Origin: Arthrobacter sp. PAMC 25486
GTDB taxonomy: Bacteria; Actinomycetota; Actinomycetes; Actinomycetales; Micrococcaceae
Assembly (NCBI RefSeq): GCF_000785535.1
Contig: NZ_CP007595.1
Location: 3,866,439 to 3,930,438 of the forward strand
Direction of reading: 5' to 3'
DNA: 64,000 nucleotides
Part shown: positions 27,009-36,458 of the stretch, piece after piece
How the letters are laid out: each line of letters opens with the position of its first letter
Position numbering within the stretch: position 1 is the stretch's first letter
The notes under the pieces: model-generated
What the model was told of the DNA's origin: nothing
The model's database searches: none
Seen by the model: the letters and a program-made list of their open reading frames with translations, nothing else
Program-made: the position numbers and the translations under genes

Positions 27009-27959
27009 TCAGCTTCCGGAAACAAAACCGGAAGCGATGGTCGGATCAATCACGGCCCGCCGCAATGCACTTTTTATGCGACGGACGGCATCCTGAAAAC
27101 CGTCGCTGACGTCGGGCTCGGTAAACTTCAGCACCGTCCAGCCGGCCGCCTCGAAGGCCCGGTCCCGGCGCCCGTCCTTGCGGCGCTGCACCTCATCGAG
27201 ATGATGGGCGCCGTCGTACTGGAGAGCGATGCGCCGGGAACGATAACCGGCATCGGCCGACGGCGAGTTGGGACGGTTATGGAGATTCAGCTGCAGCTCG
27301 GGTTCGGGCAAATTGGCATCGGCCATGGCCAGGCGCAGTAGGGTCTCCGGTGGCGAATCTGCGCCGACACGCATCAGATCAAGGGCCTCGCGGGCACGAA
27401 TGATGCCCTGCATATTCCTATGCGAACCCACCATCCTGTGCAGGGAATCAAGTGTGGCGAAGGGTTCGCTGCGGTCCTCATACTCCTGCCGGGGGATTCG
27501 GATCAGCTGGTCGCCCATGCATACCAAATCGCGCAGCGGCAGGATGCGGGCAAGGTCCAGCCACGTCCGTGCTTTCGAGCTCGTTCGCAGGTCGCCAACG
27601 GTTTCCACTTCATCTCGCAAGGCAATGACATTATGCGGTGTGATGCCCTTTCTGCGCATTTGGGCCAACTTCCGTGGTGTGCTCAGATGCAGTTCGTCGG
27701 AGTTGGCCAACCATGGCGGCAGGACGAGCCCATGCAGTCGTGCGGCTGTGGAATGCGAGATCCAGGCACCTGGTGACGCCGCGGAGAGTGCGCGTGCAGC
27801 CTCATGCAGGTCAAATTCCCACTCGGCCGGGCGGTAGAGGGATTGGCTGACATGGGCCACCTGTTTGGATCTCAGCTGATCCGGTGAAAGGCCCCTGTTG
27901 AGAGCCTCCTGGTAAGTGAAGGGGGCGTTCATCCTGGGGAGTTCGTCCTTGGGCTCCAT
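27009..27959 (-). CDS. DUF559/Vsr-like nuclease-fold protein (AbiEi-like N terminus)
   Basis: A 316-residue protein of the common actinobacterial type with an N-terminal region like type IV antitoxin/AbiEi proteins (HSTAARLHGL, LPPWLANSDELHLSTP) and a C-terminal DUF559 domain (about 215-300). The latter shows SADAGYRSRRIALQYDGAHH and a later RRDRAFEAAGWTVLKF. In many DUF559 proteins the strand before DG ends in Glu; here it is Gln, so nuclease activity is uncertain. No toxin partner is next to it. The gene is bracketed by inverted 32-nt repeat arrays. The start lacks a good ribosome site. Confidence 0.7.
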   Translation of the reverse strand: MEPKDELPRMNAPFTYQEALNRGLSPDQLRSKQVAHVSQSLYRPAEWEFDLHEAARALSAASPGAWISHSTAARLHGLVLPPWLANSDELHLSTPRKLAQMRRKGITPHNVIALRDEVETVGDLRTSSKARTWLDLARILPLRDLVCMGDQLIRIPRQEYEDRSEPFATLDSLHRMVGSHRNMQGIIRAREALDLMRVGADSPPETLLRLAMADANLPEPELQLNLHNRPNSPSADAGYRSRRIALQYDGAHHLDEVQRRKDGRRDRAFEAAGWTVLKFTEPDVSDGFQDAVRRIKSALRRAVIDPTIASGFVSGS

Positions 27960-28007
27960 GCATTAAATTGTGACCCAAAGTCAGAATTCCTGCAGAAGTT
28001 ATCCACA

Positions 28008-28116
28008 GGTGCTGCCGCGTCAAGAGATATGCCCCGGAAGGTGCTGCCGCGTCAGGAAAAACGCCCCAGAAGGTGCTGCCGCGTCAGGAAAAACGCCCCA
28101 GAAGGTGCTGCCGCGT
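28008..28116. repeat. 32-nt tandem repeat array, right of DUF559-like gene
   Basis: Four units start at 28008, 28040, 28072 and 28104, an exact 32-nt period, each beginning GGTGCTGCCGCGT. Two inner units are nearly identical. They are the reverse complement of the units at 26937, so the pair forms inverted flanks around 27009-27959. Confidence 0.88.
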
Positions 28117-28126
28117 CTGAAGGGGG

Positions 28127-28927
28127 CTAGGTTTCGTGGAGGAGGCGGCGGACAAAGGCCTGGGTGCGTTCTTCCTTGGGGTTGCGCAGCACCTGGCTGG
28201 CCGGTCCGCGTTCCACCACGACGCCGCCGGCCATGAACACCACTTCATCCGCGGTCTGCCGGGCGAAGGCCAGCTCGTGCGTGACGATGACCATGGTCCA
28301 TCCCTCGTCGGCAAGCTCGTTGATGACGGTCAAAACATCGTCCACCAGTTCAGGGTCAAGCGACGAGGTCGGCTCGTCAAACAACAGCAGCTGCGGCTTC
28401 AGGGCCAACGCCCGAACAATGCCCACCCGCTGCTGCTGCCCGCCGGAAAGCTCAAAGGGGTGGGAGTCGCGCTTGTCGGCCAGGCCAACCCGCGCCAGCA
28501 GCGCCTCCGCTTCCGCCACCACCTCGGCGCGCGGCCGCTTTTGCACCTGGACGGGCCCCTCAATGACGTTTTGCAGCACCGTCATGTGCGGAAACAAGTT
28601 GTAGTGCTGGAACACCATGGCGCTGCGGTCGCGCAGCGCGGCCACCTCCCCTGCCCGGACTTTCTTGGGCGCGGAGGCGACGTTGAAGTCCACGGTCAGG
28701 GCGGGAAGCCCTGACACATCGGAGGCACCCACGGTGACGGATCCGGCGTCGGGCATTTCAAGGCCGTTCAGGGAACGCAGGACGGTGGTCTTGCCGGAAC
28801 CGGACGGGCCAATCAGCGCCACGACCTTGCCGCGGGGGACGTCGAGGTCTATGCCGCGCAGGACCTTGTTACTGCCGAAGGACTTCGACAGGCCCCGGAC
28901 CTGGAGGACTGAATCAGTGGGCGACAT
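28127..28927 (-). CDS. Polar amino acid (cystine-type) ABC transporter ATPase
   Basis: A 266-residue ATPase. Walker [11 protein letters not shown]-loop region [13 protein letters not shown], signature [12 protein letters not shown], Walker [15 protein letters not shown] and the switch His in VIVTHEL are all present. The [14 protein letters not shown] motif is typical of the polar amino acid family. The start at 28927 overlaps the permease by 14 nt, with AAGAGG upstream. It is the last gene of an importer operon (binding protein, permease, ATPase). Confidence 0.92.
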   Translation of the reverse strand: MSPTDSVLQVRGLSKSFGSNKVLRGIDLDVPRGKVVALIGPSGSGKTTVLRSLNGLEMPDAGSVTVGASDVSGLPALTVDFNVASAPKKVRAGEVAALRDRSAMVFQHYNLFPHMTVLQNVIEGPVQVQKRPRAEVVAEAEALLARVGLADKRDSHPFELSGGQQQRVGIVRALALKPQLLLFDEPTSSLDPELVDDVLTVINELADEGWTMVIVTHELAFARQTADEVVFMAGGVVVERGPASQVLRNPKEERTQAFVRRLLHET

Positions 28928-29573
28928 AGCGGTCCAACCTCTTTTCAACGCGGGTCTGGGCAGTGGACAGGGCCAGGCAGATGACCCAGTAAATCAGGGC
29001 CGCCTCAAGATAGAGCAGCATGAACTCCTGGCTGAACGCGGCCACCTGCTGCGCCACCCGGAACATCTCGGTGACAAGGATCAGGGACGCCAGGGACGTG
29101 TCCTTCACCAGCGAGATGAACGTGTTGGACAGCGGTGGGACGGATACCCGGGCGGCCTGGGGCAGGATGATCCGCAGCAGCGTCTGGTTGCGGTTCATGC
29201 CGATCATGTGACCGGCCTCCCACTGGCCCTGCGGCACGGAGAGGATGGCGGCACGGATGACCTCCGCCGCGTAGCCGCCCACATTGAGGGAGAAGGCGAT
29301 GATGGCACTGGGCCAGGGATCGATTTTGACTCCCACCGCGGGCAGCCCGTAAAAGATCACGAACAGCTGCACCAGCAAGGGCGTGCCGCGGATGATCGAG
29401 ATATATACCCGGCCCACGCCGCTGGCCAGCTTGTTGGAGCTGATGCGCATGACGGCGATGACCAGGGCGATCGCCAGGCCGAGTGCGAACGCCGCCAGGG
29501 TGAGCGGGATGGTGCCCTTGATTGCGCCGAGCAGCAGCGGGCCCAGGGAACTCCAAAACAAGTCAAAGTCCAT
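28914..29573 (-). CDS. Amino acid ABC transporter permease (cystine-type)
   Basis: A 219-residue membrane protein with about five helices and the conserved EAA loop ([22 protein letters not shown]), which contacts the ATPase. [19 protein letters not shown] is the hallmark of HisM/TcyB-type permeases. It overlaps the ATPase gene and follows the binding protein after 56 bp. Confidence 0.92.
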   Translation of the reverse strand: MDFDLFWSSLGPLLLGAIKGTIPLTLAAFALGLAIALVIAVMRISSNKLASGVGRVYISIIRGTPLLVQLFVIFYGLPAVGVKIDPWPSAIIAFSLNVGGYAAEVIRAAILSVPQGQWEAGHMIGMNRNQTLLRIILPQAARVSVPPLSNTFISLVKDTSLASLILVTEMFRVAQQVAAFSQEFMLLYLEAALIYWVICLALSTAQTRVEKRLDRYVAH

Positions 29574-29629
29574 GTGTGAACTCTAGCCCCCGATCCGGTC
29601 GCTGTCCGAGCAGCCCGGCCGCAGCCGGA

Positions 29630-30457
29630 TTACTTGCTGAAGTCTTCGTCAAAGTACTTTTCACTGAGCTTGGTCAAGGTGCCGTCAGCGGCCAGGTCCT
29701 TCAACGCGGTGTCGACAGCGTCCGTCAACGCGGTTGAACCCTTGCGGAACGCGAAGGCCGAGTCCGAGGATTCCGTGGTGGTGGCAGCAATTTTCAACCC
29801 CGAGTCGGTGTTGGTCTTCAGATAGTCAACGACGGTGAGCTTGTCGTTGACAATCGCATCCACGCGGCCGTCCTTCAAGAGCGAGACTGACTGGGCCCAG
29901 CCCTCAACGGACTCCACCTTGGCGCCGCTGTCAGTTGCCAGCGTGTACCAGTTGCTGGTCAGTGACTGTGCGGTGGTCTTACCCTTGAGGTCCGCGATGC
30001 TGGAGATGTCGGTATTGTCGGCCTTCGTCACGACCACACCGCGGGACACCGTGTAGGGGGTGGACAGGCTGTACTTTTCCTGCCGGGTGGGGTTGATGGT
30101 CACCTGATTGGCGACCGCGTCGAAACGCTGGGCCTCGAGCCCGGCAAAGATGGAATCGAACTGGGTTTCCTCAAACTTGGCCTTCACCCCGAGCCTGTCC
30201 GCGACAGCCTTGGCCACCTCAACGTCGTAGCCGGTCAGCGCCCCGGCGCCGCCTTCGTGGAAGCTGAACGGCTTGTAGGTGCCCTCGGTGGCGAAAACGA
30301 TTTCCCCGGCGTCCTTGACGCTGCTCAAGGAGGTGTCCCCGCCCGACGCCGGGCTGCCGCCACTGCCGCTGTCCCCGCCTGTTCCGGCGCCGCAGGCGGC
30401 CAGGGCCAATGAGGCTGCTGCGAGTATGCCAACGAGTCCAAGGCTGCGACGGTTCAT
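29630..30457 (-). CDS. Amino acid-binding lipoprotein (cystine-type)
   Basis: A 275-residue extracellular binding protein. The signal peptide ends in a lipobox, LALAAC, followed by a Gly/Ser linker. The mature part fits SBP family 3: GEIVFATEGTYKPFSFHE, GYDVEVAKAVADRLG, and the KGKTTAQSLTSNW segment. The start at 30457 has AAAGGAA upstream. Sequence character is closest to TcyA/FliY cystine-binding proteins; ligand identity is inferred. Confidence 0.9.
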   Translation of the reverse strand: MNRRSLGLVGILAAASLALAACGAGTGGDSGSGGSPASGGDTSLSSVKDAGEIVFATEGTYKPFSFHEGGAGALTGYDVEVAKAVADRLGVKAKFEETQFDSIFAGLEAQRFDAVANQVTINPTRQEKYSLSTPYTVSRGVVVTKADNTDISSIADLKGKTTAQSLTSNWYTLATDSGAKVESVEGWAQSVSLLKDGRVDAIVNDKLTVVDYLKTNTDSGLKIAATTTESSDSAFAFRKGSTALTDAVDTALKDLAADGTLTKLSEKYFDEDFSK

Positions 30458-30796
30458 GGTGGGGTTCCTTTGTTTCAAATATATTGTGTGTGCCGTGAAT
30501 CGGTGGGGTCACGGCGGCCCATTACTGGACGGTATCACCGCTGAGGCCGAAACGAAGAGGTAATATTTCCCATTGTTACGTCATTGTGAAGCAAGTGATT
30601 TGACTCACGCGCAAAGGATGGGTTAACGGCGGCAAGCCACGGCGGTTCGCCGTCGTGCGTGGAAAGGGTGCCAGGGCGGCGAAAGGCGCGCCGGCAGCGG
30701 AATTGGGTCCGTGGAATTCCCCCCGGGGGGCGGGAGGAATAGGCTTGTAGCTTGCCCTCTTAAAGAGCTGGCATCTAATGATTAAGGAACACACGC
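30458..30796. other. Intergenic region between divergent ABC systems
   Basis: A 339-bp gap with no supported gene. AATATATT near 30478 could be part of the importer promoter, and TTGCCC with TAATGA about 18 bp later (near 30754 and 30776) could serve the exporter. No clear operator palindrome was seen. Confidence 0.4.
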
Positions 30797-32698
30797 ATGA
30801 GTATGGAAGGCGCGGCCTGGAGTTCACTTTGGAGCACCATGCGCTCGGACAAGTCCAACGGCGGAATTTCCAAGGACACCCTGCGCCGCACTGTTCGGTT
30901 TGCGAAGCCGTACAGCCGCAAACTGCTGATTTTTGTGGTGCTATCGGTGATTTCCGCGGCGCTGGCCGTGGCGACTCCCGTTCTGGCCGGGCAGGTGATT
31001 GACGCCATCGTGGCGAAAACCGCCCTCGATGTGGTGGTGCGCCTGGCCGTGCTGATCGCGATTGTGGCCGTGCTGGACGCCGGACTGTCGCTGGTGATCC
31101 GCTGGATTTCGGCGAACCTGGGCGAGGGCGTCATCCTCGACCTGCGCACGGCCGTGTTTGACCATGTGCAGCGCATGCCGATCGCCTTCTTTACCCGGAC
31201 CCGCACCGGCGCGCTCGTCAGCCGGCTCAACAATGATGTCATCGGGGCCCAGCAGGCGTTTTCCGGCACCCTTTCGGGCATTGTGTCCAACTCCGTCCAG
31301 CTGGTTTTGACGCTGATCGTCATGCTGAACACCTCGTGGCTGGTGACGGTGCTGGCCCTGGTGCTGCTGCCGATCTTCCTCATGCCCGCCCGCCGTTTTG
31401 GTTCGCGGCTGGCCGGTTTGCGGCGTGAGGCTGCGGATTTGAACGCGGACATGAGCACGCAGATGACCGAGCGTTTCTCCGCACCCGGGGCCACCCTGGT
31501 CAAGCTGTTTGGCCGCCCCGCCGAGGAATCCCGCGAGTTCGCCTCCCGCGCCAACCGCGTCCGCGACATCGGCGTGCGCACCGCCATCATGCAGTTTGTG
31601 TTCTTTACGGCGCTGATGCTGGTCTCCTCCCTCGCGCTGGCGCTCGTGTATGGCCTGGGTGGCGCGCTGGCCATCGGGGGGACGCTCAACGCGGGCGACG
31701 TCGTCGTGCTGGCCCTGCTGTTGACCCGCCTGTACGCCCCGCTCACCGCCCTGGCCAACGCCCGCGTGGACATCATGAGCGCCCTGGTTAGCTTTGACCG
31801 GGTGTTTGAAATCTTGGACTTGAAGCCGCTGATTGCTGAGAAGTCGACCACAGTTTCCCTGCCGGACGGCCCGCTGGCCGTTGAATTCACCGACGTCCGC
31901 TTCGGCTACCCCTCGGCCGACAAGGTCTCGCTCGCCTCGCTCGAAGATGTTGCAGTGCTGGACACCCGCGGCGGCGAGGACGTGCTGCACGGGATTTCCT
32001 TCCGCGCCGAGCCTGGCCAGACCATTGCGCTGGTCGGGTCCTCCGGTGCGGGCAAGTCCACCATTGCCCAGCTGCTGTCAAGACTGTACGACGTCGATTC
32101 CGGCACCGTGAGCTTGGGCGGCGTGGACGTGCGGGACCTCACCTTCGACGGTCTTCGCGCCGGTGTTGGCATGGTTACCCAGGACGGGCACCTGTTCCAC
32201 GAGTCCATCCGCTCCAACCTGCGCCTGGCCAAGCCCACCGCCACGGACGCCGAGATCTGGGATGTGCTGAACCGGGCCCGCCTGTCGGCGTTCGCGGAGG
32301 CGCTGCCCGACGGTCTCGACACGGTGGTGGGGGAGCGCGGCTACCGGCTTTCCGGTGGTGAGCGCCAGCGCCTGACGATCGCGCGGCTGCTGCTGGTGCA
32401 GCCCGCCGTGGTGATTTTGGATGAGGCCACGGCCGCCCTCGACTCCACGAACGAGGCGGCCGTCCAGGCTGCCTTGGGTGAGGCCCTCGAGGGGCGCACC
32501 GCGTTGGTCATCGCACACCGGCTCTCCACCATCCGCTCCGCCGACATGATCCTGGTGCTCGAAGCTGGGCGCATCGTGGAACGCGGCACGCACGACGAGC
32601 TCATCGTCCGCGGCGGACGCTACGCAGAACTGCACGACACCCAGTTCGCCCAGGCAGTCGCCGCGGTTGCGGACGCCGAGGTGCCGGAGGGCAACTAG
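30797..32698 (+). CDS. ABC exporter, fused transmembrane and ATPase domains
   Basis: A 633-residue half-transporter of the MsbA/LmrA/MdlB type. Six helices lie in residues 35-330 with the coupling segment RIGVRTAIM region; the ATPase domain has Walker A GSSGAGKST near 417, signature RLSGGERQRL, Walker B VVILDEATAALD and H-loop VIAHRLSTI. An insert of about 20 residues (SLASLEDVAVLDTRGGED) precedes Walker A. Probably a homodimer exporting a lipid or drug. AAGGA lies upstream of the ATG. Confidence 0.92.
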   Translation: MSMEGAAWSSLWSTMRSDKSNGGISKDTLRRTVRFAKPYSRKLLIFVVLSVISAALAVATPVLAGQVIDAIVAKTALDVVVRLAVLIAIVAVLDAGLSLVIRWISANLGEGVILDLRTAVFDHVQRMPIAFFTRTRTGALVSRLNNDVIGAQQAFSGTLSGIVSNSVQLVLTLIVMLNTSWLVTVLALVLLPIFLMPARRFGSRLAGLRREAADLNADMSTQMTERFSAPGATLVKLFGRPAEESREFASRANRVRDIGVRTAIMQFVFFTALMLVSSLALALVYGLGGALAIGGTLNAGDVVVLALLLTRLYAPLTALANARVDIMSALVSFDRVFEILDLKPLIAEKSTTVSLPDGPLAVEFTDVRFGYPSADKVSLASLEDVAVLDTRGGEDVLHGISFRAEPGQTIALVGSSGAGKSTIAQLLSRLYDVDSGTVSLGGVDVRDLTFDGLRAGVGMVTQDGHLFHESIRSNLRLAKPTATDAEIWDVLNRARLSAFAEALPDGLDTVVGERGYRLSGGERQRLTIARLLLVQPAVVILDEATAALDSTNEAAVQAALGEALEGRTALVIAHRLSTIRSADMILVLEAGRIVERGTHDELIVRGGRYAELHDTQFAQAVAAVADAEVPEGN

Positions 32699-32704
32699 CT
32701 GGGG

Positions 32705-32788
32705 AAGTTCGACGCCGGGTCCCTATCCCCGGCAGTTGGCCCATCTGGGGGCCGGTCAGCGGGGGACGTGACTCCCGCCGTGGTACTT
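32705..32788. repeat. 84-nt palindromic intergenic repeat (AAGTACGACG family), copy 1
   Basis: Begins AAGTTCGACGCCGG and ends CGCCGTGGTACTT, with GTTGGCCCATCT inside. The element at 37665-37749 has nearly the same length, the same ends and the same internal GTTGGCCCA motif in the same orientation. It lies just after the ABC exporter stop. Confidence 0.8.
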
Positions 32789-32924
32789 CTTCCGAACTGG
32801 CGCGGCAAAGCCGCCCACACGCTGGCCCGCAGAAAATGCCGAAAATCACGTGAAAATCGTGAACTTTCGACGTTTTCCGCGGGTCAGTTGGCGTCTCACA
32901 CGGAGCGGTCTGGTCTCGTTACGA

Positions 32925-32940
32925 TACGAACCGTTTCATA
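32925..32940. promoter_or_regulatory. Possible TetR operator
   Basis: TACGAACCGTTTCATA is an imperfect palindrome (two mismatched pairs) centred on CpG, 30 bp before the TetR start; flanking ACGATACGAA adds a further half-site-like repeat. Confidence 0.4.
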
Positions 32941-32969
32941 ATTGCCCAATGTGTGCCATACTTCACAAT

Positions 32970-33572
32970 GTGACCCACGTTATTCCCAAAAGTTCCGGCC
33001 GCCCGCAGGACGACAAACTCACCGAGCAGATCCTCGCTGAGACCCTGCGTCTTGTCCAGACGGCCGGATACATGGAGCTGCGCATCGAACAGATTGCCGC
33101 AGCTGTTGGCTGTGGCAAGAGCACCATCTACCGGCGCTGGGCCAACAAGGACGAGCTCATGGCGGCAGCCCTGGTCAGGAACTCAAAAATGGGTGCAATC
33201 CTGAACAGCGGAAGCGTGGTGGAAGATCTCATTGACCATGCATGGCAGAACGCTGAAAACCAGCTGCCCGGTCCAAACCATGTAGCTCCACATGCCCTGT
33301 GGGCGGCGCTCGTGGTGCCCGAGGTGCGGGAAATCTTTGCCAGGGATTTTTTGCGCTCGCGGCGGGGGATGGGCCTGCAGATATTGCAGGCAGCCATTGA
33401 ACACGGGCAGCTTGCGCCCGAAGCAGACCCGAACGCCATCTTGGACCTGCTGGCCGGCTTCACACTTCAGCGCATGGTCATCAGCAGCATCGGCGTGCGC
33501 AAAACAGACTATCGACCAATTGTGGAAGCCTTGGTGGCGAACCCGCCGCTGCGTGCCAACGACGGCCCGTAG
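32970..33572 (+). CDS. TetR family transcriptional regulator
   Basis: About 200 residues from the GTG at 32970 (upstream in-frame starts are less likely because the TetR domain begins here). The helix-turn-helix includes MELRIEQIAAAVGCGKSTIYRRWANKDEL. It is the first gene before an MFS transporter, an amidohydrolase and an M20 peptidase on the same strand and is the likely local regulator. Its ligand may be the imported substrate. Confidence 0.85.
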   Translation: MTHVIPKSSGRPQDDKLTEQILAETLRLVQTAGYMELRIEQIAAAVGCGKSTIYRRWANKDELMAAALVRNSKMGAILNSGSVVEDLIDHAWQNAENQLPGPNHVAPHALWAALVVPEVREIFARDFLRSRRGMGLQILQAAIEHGQLAPEADPNAILDLLAGFTLQRMVISSIGVRKTDYRPIVEALVANPPLRANDGP

Positions 33573-33625
33573 CGGCGGATCCAGCCCCGGACTTTTTACA
33601 CCTAAGCACTTTGCAGGAGACAACT

Positions 33626-35080
33626 ATGTCCAGTATCAGCACCGGCGGGAAGGGAACCACCGGTATTCCACTGAAAGTGTCAGTGGTTGTGGGGTTCCTT
33701 GTTTTTGTTGAATTGACCAGCGGGTTCATTCAGGGCTTTTACATGCCGCTCTTTGGCGCCATCGCCAAGCACTTCAACGTATCCGACGCCGACATCACGT
33801 GGTTCAACACGCTCCAGACCCTGGCGGCCGGCGTCTGTGTGCCCATCCTGGCCAAGTTGGGCGACATCTTCGGGCACCGCCGCATCCTTCGCCTGGCCAT
33901 CATCTCCGTCCTGATCGGCGGGTTGCTTGTTGCGCTTTCGCCAACGTTTGAGCTGGCGCTCGTGGGCCGCATCCTGACCGGGCCGCTGGCCGTCTGGCTG
34001 CCGCTGGAAATTGCCCTGGTGCACAACAAGATCACCGGAGATTCAGCACGCAAGTCCATTGGACTGTTGGTGTCGGCGCTGACGATCGGTGCGGTGATCG
34101 GCACGCTCGCATCCGGCGGCATAGCCAGCATTGTTTCCAACATGACGGTGCTGCTGCTGGTCCCCGTGGTCATCACTGCCGTCTGCACCGTCATCGTGTA
34201 CACGAAGGTGCCCGAATCGGACATCCGCACCAACCCCAAGATCGACTACGTGGGCTTCACCGGGCTGGCCGTCTTCATGATGGCGCTGCTCTGGGGGCTG
34301 CGCTCAGCCCAGGGGTCCGGCTTCGCCTCGGCCGGTGTGATCATCCCGCTGGTGATCGCCGCCGTCGTGCTCGTTGCCTGGATCACCTACGAATTGCGTG
34401 TTGACGTCCCCGCCATCCACGTCCGTCTGATCGCCTCCCGTGCGCTCTGGCCCGTCTATGCCACCTCGTTCCTGTTCGGCATGGTCCTGTTCGGGACCCA
34501 GACCATCACCACCACTTTCCTGGCCGGAAACCCGGACCTGGTGGGCTACGGATTCGCCTTCAAACCCGGCACCATCGCCCTGTTCAGCGCCGGCGGGGCC
34601 CTGCTGGCAGCCGTGGGCGCCTCCACGTTCGCCTACCTGGCCAAGCCGCTGGGCATGCGCGGGGTTCTGGTGGTGGCAACAGTCCTGGGGGCTGCGGCGA
34701 ACCTGGTCCTGCTCTTCGGGCATGCCTCCATCGCCCTGGTGATCCTGAGCACCGTCATGAGCGGCCTGGCCGGCGGCTTCCTGCTCGGAACACTGCCAGC
34801 ACTGGTTGCCGAGCTGTCACCCAGGGACCAGACGGGCATCGCAACGGGCGTCTACAATTCGCTGAAGACTCTGGGCGGCTCCGCGGCGGGGGCCGTGTTT
34901 GGTGTGATTCTCTCCAGCTTCGCCCTTGCCGGGACCAAGTCGGCCAGCCTGGGCGGCTACCAAACCATTTGGATATTTTGCATCGTGGCGTTCATCATCT
35001 GCCCCGTTGCCCTGATGTTCAAGCCCAAGTCCGGCTCCGGGGCTGATGAGCCGCTGGAGGAAAACGTGGAGGTGAAGTGA
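33626..35080 (+). CDS. MFS transporter (DHA2-like)
   Basis: A 484-residue transporter with 12-14 helices. PILAKLGDIFGHRRILRLA is the conserved helix 2-3 loop and VAELSPRDQTGIATGVYNSLKTLGGS the later helix. AGGAG is seven bases before the ATG. The stop codon overlaps the start of the amidohydrolase, so the two are coupled. The context with two hydrolases suggests uptake (or export) of an N-acyl amino acid or peptide-like compound; the substrate is unknown. Confidence 0.85.
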   Translation: MSSISTGGKGTTGIPLKVSVVVGFLVFVELTSGFIQGFYMPLFGAIAKHFNVSDADITWFNTLQTLAAGVCVPILAKLGDIFGHRRILRLAIISVLIGGLLVALSPTFELALVGRILTGPLAVWLPLEIALVHNKITGDSARKSIGLLVSALTIGAVIGTLASGGIASIVSNMTVLLLVPVVITAVCTVIVYTKVPESDIRTNPKIDYVGFTGLAVFMMALLWGLRSAQGSGFASAGVIIPLVIAAVVLVAWITYELRVDVPAIHVRLIASRALWPVYATSFLFGMVLFGTQTITTTFLAGNPDLVGYGFAFKPGTIALFSAGGALLAAVGASTFAYLAKPLGMRGVLVVATVLGAAANLVLLFGHASIALVILSTVMSGLAGGFLLGTLPALVAELSPRDQTGIATGVYNSLKTLGGSAAGAVFGVILSSFALAGTKSASLGGYQTIWIFCIVAFIICPVALMFKPKSGSGADEPLEENVEVK

Positions 35081-36387
35081 TGCACCAGGCCAGGCTGCCC
35101 GCGGTTCCAGCATCAACCGACAGCTACCGGCTGCTCGGCGCAACATTGATCGACGGCACCGGTGCCGCGGCGGTAACTGACAGTGAAGTGGTGGTGGTGA
35201 ACGGGCGGATCTCCTATGCCGGGCCGCGCAGGCGTGGCTGGTCGGCACCCGAGGGGATGGCCGCCGTCGAACTTCCCGGCAAGACCATCCTGCCAGGGTT
35301 CATCGACACCCATGTGCACCTGGCCGCCAGCGTTGAAACGAACCCTGCACAGATGCTGGCCCGGTTCCCGTCGGAGCACACCTTTGAGGCGGCGTCGATC
35401 ATGCGGCGCACACTCAAGGCCGGAGTGACGACGGCGCGTGACCTGGCCGGGCTCGACGCCGGCTACCGCAATGCCGTGGCTGCCGGGACCATTCTGGGCC
35501 CGCGCCTGCACCTGGCCATTTCCGCCTTGTCGCCAACCGGCGGGCACTCCGATTTCCATCTGCCCAACGGCGCCAAGACGGGGCTGGGGATGTTCCAGGA
35601 CTTCAACCCGATCATTGACACGGACGACGACGTGCGGCTGGCGGTCCGCCTGTTGGTGCGCTCCGGGGCGGATGTCATCAAGGTGTGCACCACCGGCGGG
35701 GTCTCCAGCCCATCCGACTCACCCCATGATTTGGGTGTCCCGGAACGGCATGTGCAAATGATCGTGGAAGAGACTGCACGGCGGCAGGGACAACCCGTCG
35801 CAGCCCACGCCCAAGGGGCCCAGGGCATCAAGGAAGCCATCCGAGGTGGCGTGGCCAGCGTGGAACACGGCTACGAGATCGACCGTGAAGGCATTGAGCT
35901 GATGCTGGAGCGGGGCACCTTCCTCGTCCCCACCTTGAGCTCTGCGCTGCGGGTGCCCCGGCCGGCGGATGTGCCCGGGTACCTGTATGAAAAGAAGGTG
36001 CGCTGGTCCGAGATTGCCCGCGAGCATGTGGCCAAGGCGCTGGCGGCCGGCGTCCGGGTTGCCATGGGCACCGACGCCGCCATCTGCCCGCACGGGGTGA
36101 ACCTGAAGGAACTGGGGCACCTGGTGGAACTGGGCATGAGCCCCATGGACGCGATTGTGGCCGGGACATTGAACGCGGCCGAACTTATGCGCCTGCAGGA
36201 ACACGTGGGATCCGTGGAAAGCGGCAAGCTGGCCGATTTGGTCATTACCGCTAGTGATCCGTTGGCCAATATTGGGGCGCTGGGGGACCCCGCCAACATT
36301 GCCGTTGTGGTGCAGGGAGGCAACGTCGTCAAGGACTTGCACGGCTGGATGCCCTGGGCCCCCGCGCCGAGCCTCCTGGAAGTTTAA
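35080..36387 (+). CDS. Metal-dependent amidohydrolase
   Basis: A 435-residue amidohydrolase-superfamily enzyme with a TIM barrel and a binuclear metal site: His78 and His80 (DTHVH), Lys201 (VIKVCTTGG, bridging carboxylated lysine), His243, His263 and Asp332 (MGTDA). The TTGGVSSPSDSP segment is typical of the imidazolonepropionase/Xaa-Pro dipeptidase-like branch, whose members cleave N-acylated amino acids and dipeptides, including ochratoxin-type amides. GGAGG precedes the ATG, which overlaps the MFS stop. Substrate is inferred from context only. Confidence 0.85.
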   Translation: MHQARLPAVPASTDSYRLLGATLIDGTGAAAVTDSEVVVVNGRISYAGPRRRGWSAPEGMAAVELPGKTILPGFIDTHVHLAASVETNPAQMLARFPSEHTFEAASIMRRTLKAGVTTARDLAGLDAGYRNAVAAGTILGPRLHLAISALSPTGGHSDFHLPNGAKTGLGMFQDFNPIIDTDDDVRLAVRLLVRSGADVIKVCTTGGVSSPSDSPHDLGVPERHVQMIVEETARRQGQPVAAHAQGAQGIKEAIRGGVASVEHGYEIDREGIELMLERGTFLVPTLSSALRVPRPADVPGYLYEKKVRWSEIAREHVAKALAAGVRVAMGTDAAICPHGVNLKELGHLVELGMSPMDAIVAGTLNAAELMRLQEHVGSVESGKLADLVITASDPLANIGALGDPANIAVVVQGGNVVKDLHGWMPWAPAPSLLEV

Positions 36388-36458
36388 GAACTGAACTCTA
36401 AGAACTGAATCTTGCGGGCCACAGTAGTGGTGCCCGCTCATTGTGAAAGGAACAAAGA

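Noticed and set aside
28008-28116. CRISPR array
   Set aside because: The 32-nt period is the repeat itself; there are no unique spacers between copies, and no cas genes are near.
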